From Gammaproteobacteria bacterium (GTDB lineage: Bacteria > Pseudomonadota > Gammaproteobacteria > AKS1), in NCBI GenBank assembly GCA_027078075.1, contig JALTKP010000310.1, forward strand, positions 1-32,247: a stretch of DNA of 32,247 bases. Direction: 5' to 3'. Position 1 is the stretch's first letter; every line of letters begins with the position of its first letter. A program made the position numbers and the translations under genes. The notes under the pieces are model-generated. The model made no database searches, was not told where the DNA came from, and saw nothing but the letters and a program-made list of their open reading frames with translations. Positions 18,061 through 25,588 of this stretch are shown piece after piece.

Positions 18061-18344
18061 ATTAAGTCTCTTATGTAATCAGTTGATATTAAGTGAATAT
18101 TCTCTAACAAGCTATTTATTAACAGAGATTGCTATAAATTTCTATCAAGTACGTAAGTAAAAACATCACCTAAATTATGGATTTTAAAAGAATTAATATC
18201 ATTGTATAAGCTAGGTGATATAGATAAAATGCTTATGTTTATTATCGAGTGGGGCGATGGTAGACAGCCTTTTGCATTGTCATATTTAAAATACTATCCC
18301 TGATTTTTGTGGTTTTAGAAGCATACAATAATAAGGTGGGAAGT
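18061..18344. other. Divergent intergenic region with an inverted repeat
   Basis: About 284 bases separate the LapG-type gene from the Slam-like gene. The only clear structure is an 8-bp inverted repeat, ATCACCTA (18165-18172) and TAGGTGAT (18212-18219), with 39 bases between the arms, which could be a pair of regulator half-sites. The region is AT-rich. I found no confident promoter or RNA gene. Confidence 0.4.
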
Positions 18345-19619
18345 ATGAAGTCTGGGTTACGCCACATTGGTTTATTTTTAGTAAGCACATCCTGTTTGTT
18401 TTCGGCACAAGCGTTAGCTGTTGATGCTGAAGCTGAATTTAAAAAGGCTATGGCGGAGAGAGAGAAAGGTAACCTTGATGAATCAATTGTTATCTTTCAG
18501 TCGATTCTAAGTCAGGAGCCAGCCTTACATCGCGCACGTTTAGAATTAGCCGTTGCTTATTATCGTTCAACTCGATTTGAAGAAGCTGAAAGTCAGGCAA
18601 AAAAAGTTCTTAATGAACCCAATACACCTCCTGCAGTACGGTTATCAATTATTGCGTTTCTTGCAAAAATAAAATCAGAACGTAAACGTTTTGAGAAAGT
18701 GGGGAGTACATACAGAACCTCTGTTTCAGCGGGTTATTTGCATGATACGAATGTTAATGTTGGTCCTAATTCCGATGTAATTAATCTGGGTACATCAACA
18801 TTACGTTTAGCAGCTGGTTCAACTCCACAGAGTGATGGCGCAATTACTTTAACAGGAACATTTAATTACAGTTACCAAACAGGCAAGGTTGTAAATGTTG
18901 GTGGTAAGTCTGCTGCAGTCTTGTGGCAATCTCAGGCATCTATTTATAGTAAGCAGTATCAAGAATTATCTGAGTTTAATCTCGATGTTGTTAGTGCTAG
19001 TACTGGTCTTGCTTTTGTTGCCCCAGGTTATTGGCGTAGCAACATTAGTTTGCAGCTTGACAGTATTGAATTGGGCAGTGATTCCTTAGCTTTTTATACC
19101 ACATTGTTACCAAGCGTTACGTGGCAACTTAATAAGACAACAGATTTATCTATTAATGGATCATTAGCAGATCGTGACTTCAAGCAAAGTAATGATCAGG
19201 GTCGTGATAGTTTTTATAAATCAGTGGGTGTGACCTTGGGTAAACGTTTAATGAAAGGTAAGGTCGCACTTCAAGCGGGTTTGACCTTCTTTAATGAAGA
19301 TGCAAAAAATGATCGTTTTAGTCGTGATGGTGCTAAGTTGTTTTTAGGTGCTAATTGGAACGCATGGAAAAATGGTTTGTTGTACGCGACCTTTAGCGAA
19401 CGTGATTCAAAACATGATGACCCTGAGCCACTGTTTAATGAAAAAAGAGATGAGCGTGAGACAAAATTCTTAGTGGGGTTTCGTCATCAGTTTTCCGGTG
19501 ACTATCTGAATAAGTGGGTACTAAAAGGTAGTTACAAGAATACAGATAATGCATCGAATATTGATATCTTTAAGTATGATCGTGAAGTAACGAGTGTCAC
19601 GTTTTCGAGAAGTTTTTAG
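18345..19619 (+). CDS. Slam-like outer-membrane translocon (TPR plus DUF560-type barrel)
   Basis: An outer-membrane protein of the type XI secretion (surface lipoprotein assembly modulator) architecture. After a signal peptide ending AQALA come N-terminal TPR-like helices (AEFKKAMAEREKGNLDES and following, to about residue 115). A 14-strand-type beta-barrel fills the rest and ends in aromatic Phe (SVTFSRSF). Slam proteins move TbpB-like or hemophilin-like cargo across the outer membrane. I place the start at ATG 18345 (MKSGLRHIG), not GTG 18309, because AAGGTGGGA precedes it; this gives 424 residues. The next gene, 31 bases later, encodes a cargo-like protein. Confidence 0.8.
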   Translation: MKSGLRHIGLFLVSTSCLFSAQALAVDAEAEFKKAMAEREKGNLDESIVIFQSILSQEPALHRARLELAVAYYRSTRFEEAESQAKKVLNEPNTPPAVRLSIIAFLAKIKSERKRFEKVGSTYRTSVSAGYLHDTNVNVGPNSDVINLGTSTLRLAAGSTPQSDGAITLTGTFNYSYQTGKVVNVGGKSAAVLWQSQASIYSKQYQELSEFNLDVVSASTGLAFVAPGYWRSNISLQLDSIELGSDSLAFYTTLLPSVTWQLNKTTDLSINGSLADRDFKQSNDQGRDSFYKSVGVTLGKRLMKGKVALQAGLTFFNEDAKNDRFSRDGAKLFLGANWNAWKNGLLYATFSERDSKHDDPEPLFNEKRDERETKFLVGFRHQFSGDYLNKWVLKGSYKNTDNASNIDIFKYDREVTSVTFSRSF

Positions 19620-19650
19620 ACGCCAGTAGGTTTAAGCGGGGGAGTAGATT

Positions 19651-20760
19651 ATGAATACATATAAGATAATTTCACAAGTAGTTGTAGCATCGTTAGTGAG
19701 CATAGCAACATCGGGTTTTGCTATTACGGAGGATGACTCTGTGCATAGCTGGGGGCCTTGGACGACATTAGTTCAACCAGCAGCAGGTCGAACTGCCCCC
19801 GTTTCAACTACAGTAGCAGGGCCTGTGACGCCAGGTTTTGGGGCAGGTGATACAAATCAATTTACACCGGTTGTAACGACACCAAGCACAACGCCAACAA
19901 CGCCAAGCTCAGGTGATAGTTGTGTGGCTGGTTCAGCATGTAACTATGCTTTGATTTATTCTAGAGGGGACGGTGAAACATCACTCCAAGCGGCAACGGT
20001 GACATTAAATCCTATTCCGGTAAGACAACAAGTTTCAGAACAGCAACCGCCAGGTGATGGGCCGGTAGCTATTCAGGTTGCTCCCGCATTTGAAACGTCA
20101 TTAAATATTAATAGTACAAGTTCATTACCATTATCTATCTCGGTAAATAATGTATTAGTGAATTTTATAAATTCTACATTGTGGCGCTATAACGCGGGCA
20201 GAGATTTTGTCCAAGGCAACACGGTTGATGCAGGCGGTAGCGCTTTCGTATATGGGCTTTCTGAAATATCAGAAGCGGATCGTACGAGAACAATTGGCTA
20301 TTTTATAGCGGGTAGTTTAACGGGTACGGATGAACTTGATGCATTTAATGTGGGCGAAGTTGAAGCAAGTTATGAAGGCTTTACGCTTAATTCAGGTGTA
20401 GAAGTTGCGATTGATGTTGATTTTGGTGCGGGTACTTGGAATGGTAGCTGGAATGATGGCAATGATGGTGGCGTTAGAGCAGTAATGAGCACTGATGGTG
20501 TTAATGTTCTTAAGGGGGCTGTCGGTTTTAATGCGGAAGGGGTCATAGATGGTGCAAATTTGGTTTCAACCTCTATCTCGGCAAGTGATGCCACGTCTAT
20601 CTCTGGAACAATAGATGGCTCGTTCTTTGGTGGTGGAGCCTCTGTACTGGCTGGTTCACTGGAGATTAAAAAATCTACTCAAAACTACACTGATGGTGAA
20701 TATCAGGATTTATATGTAACGAGTCGAAATGTTACTTTGCCACAGGCTAGGCCAGAATAA
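19651..20760 (+). CDS. Probable Slam cargo: exported protein with TbpB-like C-terminal barrel
   Basis: A 369-residue protein with a signal peptide ending GFA and no lipobox cysteine, so it is probably a soluble secreted cargo, not a surface lipoprotein. A Pro/Thr-rich linker follows, then a Cys-x6-Cys segment (residues 91-98). The C-terminal region is rich in Gly, Ser and Asn. It carries the hallmark of TbpB-type barrels (GSFFGGGASVLAGSLEI, residues 323-339), the G-x-F-[FY]-G-x2-A-x2-[LVI]-x-G pattern of Slam substrates. GGGGAG lies seven bases before the ATG. It is 31 bases after the Slam-like gene and followed by a strong terminator, so the two form an operon. It also contains a PAAG tetrapeptide at 43-46, the type of site LapG proteases cleave. 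Its ligand is unknown. Confidence 0.75.
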   Translation: MNTYKIISQVVVASLVSIATSGFAITEDDSVHSWGPWTTLVQPAAGRTAPVSTTVAGPVTPGFGAGDTNQFTPVVTTPSTTPTTPSSGDSCVAGSACNYALIYSRGDGETSLQAATVTLNPIPVRQQVSEQQPPGDGPVAIQVAPAFETSLNINSTSSLPLSISVNNVLVNFINSTLWRYNAGRDFVQGNTVDAGGSAFVYGLSEISEADRTRTIGYFIAGSLTGTDELDAFNVGEVEASYEGFTLNSGVEVAIDVDFGAGTWNGSWNDGNDGGVRAVMSTDGVNVLKGAVGFNAEGVIDGANLVSTSISASDATSISGTIDGSFFGGGASVLAGSLEIKKSTQNYTDGEYQDLYVTSRNVTLPQARPE

Positions 20761-20775
20761 TTTATTGTTTAAATC

Positions 20776-20805
20776 AAAAAAAGCGGCTTTTTAGCCGCTT
20801 TTTTT
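20776..20805. terminator. Bidirectional intrinsic terminator after the Slam operon
   Basis: A perfect 13-bp stem (AAAAAAAGCGGCT / AGCCGCTTTTTTT) around a TTTT loop. It closes the Slam-cargo operon and isolates the leuA leader region that follows. Confidence 0.92.
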
Positions 20806-20836
20806 GTTACGAATGATTAATTCTTATACTAAATAC

Positions 20837-20865
20837 TTGGAAAATATCAGGCTTAAGGCTATAGT
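20837..20865 (+). promoter_or_regulatory. Candidate leuA-leader promoter
   Basis: TTGGAA (20837-20842) and TATAGT (20860-20865) are spaced 17 bases apart. Transcription should start around 20872-20873, which is exactly the ATG of the leucine-rich leader ORF. Confidence 0.6.
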
Positions 20866-20872
20866 ATCTTCC

Positions 20873-20965
20873 ATGAGTACACAGGTACACAGCTTAAGTT
20901 TCAAGAAGGCCTATTCAGGTCAGGCTGCTTTGTGCCTTAATACACTCTTCCTGCTACTGCCGTAA
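20873..20965 (+). CDS. leuL: Leucine-rich leader peptide upstream of leuA
   Basis: A 30-codon ORF, missed by the track for its size, whose end reads LCLNTLFLLLP: six leucines in the last eleven residues, with varied Leu codons (CTT, CTC, CTG, CTA, CTG). A leucine-codon run ahead of leuA is the hallmark of a LeuL-type attenuation leader. The start AUG coincides with the predicted transcription start, so the leader may be translated from a leaderless mRNA; AAGG is 14 bases upstream and not well placed. The stop lies inside a hairpin (CTGCC-GTAA-GGCAG). Sequence after the stop can form alternate hairpins before leuA begins at 21109. Confidence 0.7.
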   Translation: MSTQVHSLSFKKAYSGQAALCLNTLFLLLP

Positions 20966-21087
20966 GGCAGACAATACATCCCCCATACCCTGGCGAGGGT
21001 CAGTATAAACGCAAAAATCAGACAAATATCAGTAGAATACCGGCGTACAGCCATGCCCATTTTCGGCTGTGAGTGGTAAAATGCCGG
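20922..21087 (+). promoter_or_regulatory. Alternating hairpins of the leuA leader
   Basis: Competing pairings span the leader: AGGC/GCCT (20922-20937), TGCCTTA (20933-20939) with TAAGGCA (20963-20969), and the local CTGCC/GGCAG hairpin. They are followed by ACCCT/AGGGT (20985-20998). Near leuA a nested hairpin combines ACAGCC/GGCTGT inside CCGGC/GCCGG (21040-21087). The TGCCTTA/TAAGGCA pairing encloses the leucine codons, so a stalled ribosome would change it. I see no U-tract, so control may be translational or Rho-dependent. Confidence 0.45.
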
Positions 21088-21108
21088 CAGTATTGTATGG
21101 AGTAGGAC

Positions 21109-22653
21109 ATGAGTGACAAATTAATTATTTTTGATACGACTTTACGCGATGGTGAGCAAAGTCCCGGTGCGTCCATGACCAAGGATGAAAAGGTTCGTAT
21201 CGCCAAAGCACTTGAAAAAATGCGTGTTGATGTTATTGAGGCGGGTTTTCCGATTGCCTCTCAAGGTGATTTCGAGGCAGTAAAAGCAGTTGCTGATACC
21301 GTTCAGGACAGCACAATCTGTGGATTGGCTCGTGCACTGGATAAAGATATTGATCGAGCTGGTGAAGCGCTTAAAGGCGCTAATTCAGCACGTATCCATA
21401 CCTTTATCGCAACGTCTCCGATTCACATGAAAGATAAGTTGCGTATGTCACCAGATCAGGTTTTAGAACAAGCGGTGGCTGCTGTAACACGGGCACGTCA
21501 GCATACAGATGATGTTGAATTTTCGCCTGAAGACGCAGGTCGTTCTGAATTGGATTTTTTATGTCGAGTGCTTGAAGCTGTGATTGATGCCGGCGCGACA
21601 ACCTTAAATATCCCTGATACGGTTGGTTATAATTTACCGCATCAATTTGGTGAATTGATTTATAACTTACGTGAAAAAATTCCCAATTCAGATAAAGCAA
21701 TTTTCTCGGTACATTGCCATAACGATCTTGGTTTAGCTGTATCAAATTCATTGTCTGCGGTGTTAAACGGAGCAAGACAAGTTGAATGTACCATTAATGG
21801 TTTGGGTGAGCGTGCCGGTAATGCTTCATTAGAAGAAGTTGTGATGGCAGTACGTACACGTCAGGATATTTTTGATTGTGACACCGAGCTTGATTCTACT
21901 CAGATCATGACCTGTTCACGTCTTGTTTCTGGTATTACTGGTTTTGCAGTACAGCCAAATAAGGCCATTGTTGGTGCAAATGCTTTTGCACACGAATCTG
22001 GTATTCATCAAGATGGTGTATTAAAGAAACGTGAGACTTACGAAATCATGCGTGCTGAAGATGTTGGTTGGTCAGCGAATCGAATGGTACTTGGTAAACA
22101 TTCTGGGCGTAATGCTTTCCGTACCCGCATGCAGGAATTAGGTTTTAGTTTTGAGTCTGAAGATGATGCAAATGATGCATTTTCTCGTTTCAAAGATCTT
22201 GCTGATAAGAAGCATGAAATATTTGACGAAGATTTGCAGTCATTAATGACCGAAGCCGGTATTGAAGCTGAGAATGAGTTATTTAAATTAGTGTCATTAA
22301 AAGCCGGCAGTGAAACAGGTAAGAAGCCAGTTGCTGAAATTACTTTATGGGTCGATGGTGAAGAAAAATCGGCACGTTCAGAAGGTGGTGGGCCGGTTGA
22401 TGCCGCCTTTCGTGCCATAGAAGAAATTGTTGAAAGTGATACCGAGTTGCAACTTTATTCTGTCAATAACATTACTACCGGTACTGATTCACAAGGCGAA
22501 GTGACGGTTCGTCTTGAAAAAGGTGGCAGTATTGTTAATGGACAAGGTGCAGATACAGATATTGTAATTGCATCAGCCAAAGCTTATATCAATGCCTTGA
22601 ATAAAATTATTCGACCTTCTGAACGTTCACACCCTCAAGCAGGTGATGTTTAA
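21109..22653 (+). CDS. leuA: 2-Isopropylmalate synthase
   Basis: Condenses 2-ketoisovalerate with acetyl-CoA in the first committed step of leucine synthesis. It has 514 residues. The N-terminal catalytic TIM barrel has [17 protein letters not shown] and the metal-binding HCHNDLGLA; the C-terminal LeuA dimer domain (about 390-510) gives leucine feedback. GGAG lies six bases before the ATG. The udg gene starts eight bases after its stop, so leuA leads a leuA-udg-rimI-prfC run. Upstream is a leucine-rich leader, implying control by leucyl-tRNA supply. Confidence 0.97.
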   Translation: MSDKLIIFDTTLRDGEQSPGASMTKDEKVRIAKALEKMRVDVIEAGFPIASQGDFEAVKAVADTVQDSTICGLARALDKDIDRAGEALKGANSARIHTFIATSPIHMKDKLRMSPDQVLEQAVAAVTRARQHTDDVEFSPEDAGRSELDFLCRVLEAVIDAGATTLNIPDTVGYNLPHQFGELIYNLREKIPNSDKAIFSVHCHNDLGLAVSNSLSAVLNGARQVECTINGLGERAGNASLEEVVMAVRTRQDIFDCDTELDSTQIMTCSRLVSGITGFAVQPNKAIVGANAFAHESGIHQDGVLKKRETYEIMRAEDVGWSANRMVLGKHSGRNAFRTRMQELGFSFESEDDANDAFSRFKDLADKKHEIFDEDLQSLMTEAGIEAENELFKLVSLKAGSETGKKPVAEITLWVDGEEKSARSEGGGPVDAAFRAIEEIVESDTELQLYSVNNITTGTDSQGEVTVRLEKGGSIVNGQGADTDIVIASAKAYINALNKIIRPSERSHPQAGDV

Positions 22654-22661
22654 AACAGCTT

Positions 22662-23390
22662 ATGCATGATCAGTATCTACAAGCAATGGGAATTACCCGC
22701 TGGGTCAGACGTGAGTCTGACCCAGTTGTAGTAAATGACATAGTGGAACAAGTCGCACCACAAGTTGAAGAGAATAACGAAGTAGAATTAACCGTCATTC
22801 AGACACCAGACAGTCATATGGTGGATGATCTTGACTGGCATGGGCTTCAGCAACAAGTATCAAGCTGTATTGCATGTGATTTGCACGCGACACGTTCACA
22901 AGTTGTTTTTGGTGCGGGTAGTCAACAAGCTGACTGGATGATTATTGGTGAAGCACCTGGTGCAGAGGAAGAGCAGCAAGGGCTACCCTTTATGGGGCAA
23001 TCGGGTCAATTATTGACAGGGATGATTGAGGCAATGGGCTTGAAGCGTGAACAAGTCTATATCACCAATATTCTTAAATGCCGCCCACCTGAAAACCGAG
23101 ATCCGAGTAAAGATGAAATAATGGCTTGCCATGCTTTTCTAAGACGTCAAATTGAATTGCTGCAACCTAAAATTATATTGGTATTTGGTCGAGTTGCAGC
23201 ACAGAATCTTTTAGATACAGATAAACTCATGAAAGATCTGCATGGCAAGGTGTTCAAGTATAAAGACACTGATATTCCCGTTGTTACAACCTATCATCCT
23301 GCTTACTTATTACGAGCACCGAGTGAGAAGCGAAAGGCATGGAATGACTTGCAAGTGGCAATGCGTATTGTCGCAGGTGAAACTTCATGA
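22662..23390 (+). CDS. Type 4 uracil-DNA glycosylase (Fe-S)
   Basis: A DNA-repair enzyme of the family 4 UDG superfamily that removes uracil from DNA. The 4Fe-4S cysteines are visible (CIACDL, KCRPP and a later CHAF), as are the active-site GEAPGAEEEQQG motif and the C-terminal HPAYLLR. The N-terminal 60-65 residues form a variable linker. An 11-bp perfect palindrome lies inside that linker (22700-22725). The start ATG is eight bases after leuA's stop, and the stop overlaps rimI by ATGA. It has 242 residues, normal for the longer members. Confidence 0.93.
   Translation: MHDQYLQAMGITRWVRRESDPVVVNDIVEQVAPQVEENNEVELTVIQTPDSHMVDDLDWHGLQQQVSSCIACDLHATRSQVVFGAGSQQADWMIIGEAPGAEEEQQGLPFMGQSGQLLTGMIEAMGLKREQVYITNILKCRPPENRDPSKDEIMACHAFLRRQIELLQPKIILVFGRVAAQNLLDTDKLMKDLHGKVFKYKDTDIPVVTTYHPAYLLRAPSEKRKAWNDLQVAMRIVAGETS
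22700..22725. repeat. Perfect palindrome inside udg, REP-like
   Basis: CTGGGTCAGAC and GTCTGACCCAG form an 11-bp perfect stem around GTGA, a GNRA-type tetraloop. It lies in codons 13-22 of the uracil-DNA glycosylase gene. GGGTCAGAC...GTCTGACCC palindromes are known as REP-type sequences in many proteobacteria, so this looks like an in-frame inserted repeat that the protein tolerates. Confidence 0.6.
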
Positions 23391-23857
23391 GTGCGGTATT
23401 GCAACAACCCCATATTAGCCTCTGCCCAATGCAACTAGATAATGTAGAAGAGGTATTAAAGATAGAACATACAATGTATGACTATCCATGGACTGAAGGT
23501 ATCTTCAAAGATTGTTTACGGGTTGGTTATTGTTGTTGGTTGTTAATGGAAGATGATGAAATTGCAGCCTATTCAGTTTTATCTGCAGCGGCAGGTGAGT
23601 CGCACTTACTAAACCTATGCGTTAGAAAAACCAGTCAGCGTCGTGGCTATGGTAGACAATTAATGGAACACATGCTGAAATTAGCAAAACGACATGATGC
23701 TGACGTTTGCTTGTTAGAAGTAAGACCATCAAATACGGCAGCGATAGATTTGTATGAAAAAATGGATTTTGTTGAAGTCGGTGTACGACCCAATTATTAC
23801 CCAGCGAAGAATGGTCATGAAGATGCGGTTATTCTCGCACGTGAACTAACCTTTTAA
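23387..23857 (+). CDS. rimI: Ribosomal-protein S18 alanine N-acetyltransferase
   Basis: A 156-residue GNAT acetyltransferase. The acetyl-CoA loop R-x-x-G-x-G appears as RRGYGRQLMEHML, and the C-terminal motif (VEVGVRPNYYP) is typical of RimI, which acetylates the N-terminal alanine of ribosomal protein S18. It overlaps udg by four bases and lies 20 bases before prfC. Another GNAT specificity cannot be excluded from sequence alone. Confidence 0.87.
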   Translation: MSAVLQQPHISLCPMQLDNVEEVLKIEHTMYDYPWTEGIFKDCLRVGYCCWLLMEDDEIAAYSVLSAAAGESHLLNLCVRKTSQRRGYGRQLMEHMLKLAKRHDADVCLLEVRPSNTAAIDLYEKMDFVEVGVRPNYYPAKNGHEDAVILARELTF

Positions 23858-23877
23858 TTTAAAAATTGTAGATAAAA

Positions 23878-25458
23878 ATGTCAGAAATTACAGACGAAAC
23901 ATCCTTGCGTCGTACCTTTGCGATTGTTTCACATCCGGATGCAGGTAAAACAACACTTACCGAGAAATTACTGTTATTTGGTGGTGCAATTCAAATGTCC
24001 GGTACCGTTAAAGGCCGTAAGTCTGATAGGCATGCGACCTCTGACTGGATGGAATTAGAAAAGCAACGTGGTATCTCTGTTACTTCATCGGTTATGCAGT
24101 TTACTTATGGTGATAAGATTGTAAACCTACTTGATACTCCTGGGCATGAAGATTTCTCAGAAGATACTTATCGTACACTAACCGCAGTCGATTCAGCTTT
24201 AATGGTAATCGATTGTGCGAAAGGTGTAGAGCAACGAACAATTAAATTGATGGATGTTTGTCGTTTACGTGACACACCGATAATGACATTTATTAATAAA
24301 CTTGATCGTGAAGGTCGAGATCCTTTTGAATTGCTCGATGAAATTGAAGATATTCTAAAAATTCGTTGCGCGCCGATTACTTGGCCGATAGGTATGGGTA
24401 AAACACTTAAAGGTGTTTTCCATATGTTAAATGATACGGTTCATCTTTTTAGTGCCACCCATAAAGGTAAAGTGCAGGAAGGTGAAGTCATCGAAGGGTT
24501 AGACAACCCGCGTCTTGATGAGTTGCTGGGTGTGCAGGCAGAAGAATTGCGTGAAGAAATTGAATTGGTTCGCGGAGCAGGTAATGCTTTTGATGTTGAT
24601 GATTATCTTAAAGGAGAATTAACGCCGGTTTTGTTTGGTTCGGCAACCAATAACTTTGGCATTAAAGAGTTATTAGATGTTTTTACCGAAAATGCACCTG
24701 CGCCATTAACACGTCAAGCAGATGTGCGAGCAGTGACTCCAGGCGAAGGTAAATTTTCAGGGTTTGTATTCAAAATTCAAGCGAACATGGATCCAGCGCA
24801 TCGAGATAGAATTGCCTTCTTGCGCATTACATCGGGTAAATTTACCAAGGGTATGAAAATGTATCAGGTCCGTTTAGGTAAAGATGTGCAGATTGCCAAT
24901 GCAACAACATTTATGGCAAGAGAACGTGAAAATGTAGTTGAAGCATATCCTGGCGACATTATCGGTTTGCATAACCATGGCACAATTAAGATTGGTGATA
25001 CTTTTACGCAAGGTGAGAATCTTAAATTTACCGGAATCCCTCATTTCGCACCGGAGTTATTTAGACGAGTCGTATTACGTGACCCTTTAAAAATGAAAGC
25101 CTTATTGAAAGGTTTGGTACAACTATCAGAAGAAGGTGCAACACAGGTATTCCGCCCTAAACAAAGTAATGACCTCATTCTTGGCGCAGTAGGTATCTTG
25201 CAGTTTGATGTAGTGGCATATCGACTGAAAGATGAATATAACGTGGAATGTTCGTATGAGCCGGTACAGGTTGCTACAGCTAGGTGGATTGAGTGTGACG
25301 ACCCTAAAATGCTCGCTGATTTTGAGAAAAAGGCAGTTGAGAACCTAGCTGTCGATGCAGCTGAGGAACTGACATATCTTGCTCCTACACGGGTAAATTT
25401 AGACTTAATGATGGAACGTTGGCCTGAAATAAGATTTTTATCAACCAGAGAGCATTAG
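23878..25458 (+). CDS. prfC: Peptide chain release factor 3
   Basis: A GTPase that recycles RF1 and RF2 after termination. At 526 residues it matches E. coli RF3 (529). The G motifs are clear: P-loop [13 protein letters not shown], switch [14 protein letters not shown] and the [10 protein letters not shown]4 motif. Domains II and III follow. It is the last gene of the leuA run, and a terminator-like hairpin lies about 100 bases downstream. Confidence 0.97.
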   Translation: MSEITDETSLRRTFAIVSHPDAGKTTLTEKLLLFGGAIQMSGTVKGRKSDRHATSDWMELEKQRGISVTSSVMQFTYGDKIVNLLDTPGHEDFSEDTYRTLTAVDSALMVIDCAKGVEQRTIKLMDVCRLRDTPIMTFINKLDREGRDPFELLDEIEDILKIRCAPITWPIGMGKTLKGVFHMLNDTVHLFSATHKGKVQEGEVIEGLDNPRLDELLGVQAEELREEIELVRGAGNAFDVDDYLKGELTPVLFGSATNNFGIKELLDVFTENAPAPLTRQADVRAVTPGEGKFSGFVFKIQANMDPAHRDRIAFLRITSGKFTKGMKMYQVRLGKDVQIANATTFMARERENVVEAYPGDIIGLHNHGTIKIGDTFTQGENLKFTGIPHFAPELFRRVVLRDPLKMKALLKGLVQLSEEGATQVFRPKQSNDLILGAVGILQFDVVAYRLKDEYNVECSYEPVQVATARWIECDDPKMLADFEKKAVENLAVDAAEELTYLAPTRVNLDLMMERWPEIRFLSTREH

Positions 25459-25541
25459 AGTTGATCTTAACTATTTGTTTATAATGGTAAAATTATATTA
25501 TGGCGATAAAAGAATAAACATCGAATTTCTAAAGTCTTTTC

Positions 25542-25547
25542 TATAAT
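25542..25547 (+). promoter_or_regulatory. Candidate -10 for the VWA operon
   Basis: A perfect TATAAT, with no clear -35. Transcription would begin about seven bases after it, near 25554, right at the start of the hairpin that precedes the VWA start codon. Confidence 0.4.
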
Positions 25548-25554
25548 TACCGAT

Positions 25555-25588
25555 AGCCTGTACATAGTCACTCTGTACAGGCTTTTTT
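25555..25588 (+). terminator. Hairpin plus U-tract abutting the VWA start codon
   Basis: AGCCTGTACA / TGTACAGGCT form a 10-bp stem around TAGTCACTC, followed by six T's that end directly at the ATG at 25589. It is a good intrinsic terminator for prfC, but its position makes it also the likely 5' leader of the VWA gene. No ribosome-binding site is seen. Confidence 0.75.

Noticed and set aside
20877-20892. Tandem GTACACAG repeat as an operator or small direct-repeat element
   Set aside because: Only two 8-base units, lying inside the leader ORF; too short to support a separate feature.
20806-21108. Possible SRP, 6S or riboswitch RNA ahead of leuA because of several hairpins and a CAGGTCAGG stretch
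   Set aside because: Compared by eye, the core motifs of SRP (GTCAGGTCCGGAAGGAAGCA) and 6S RNA are absent, and a leucine-rich leader ORF plus attenuator-like pairings explain the region better.
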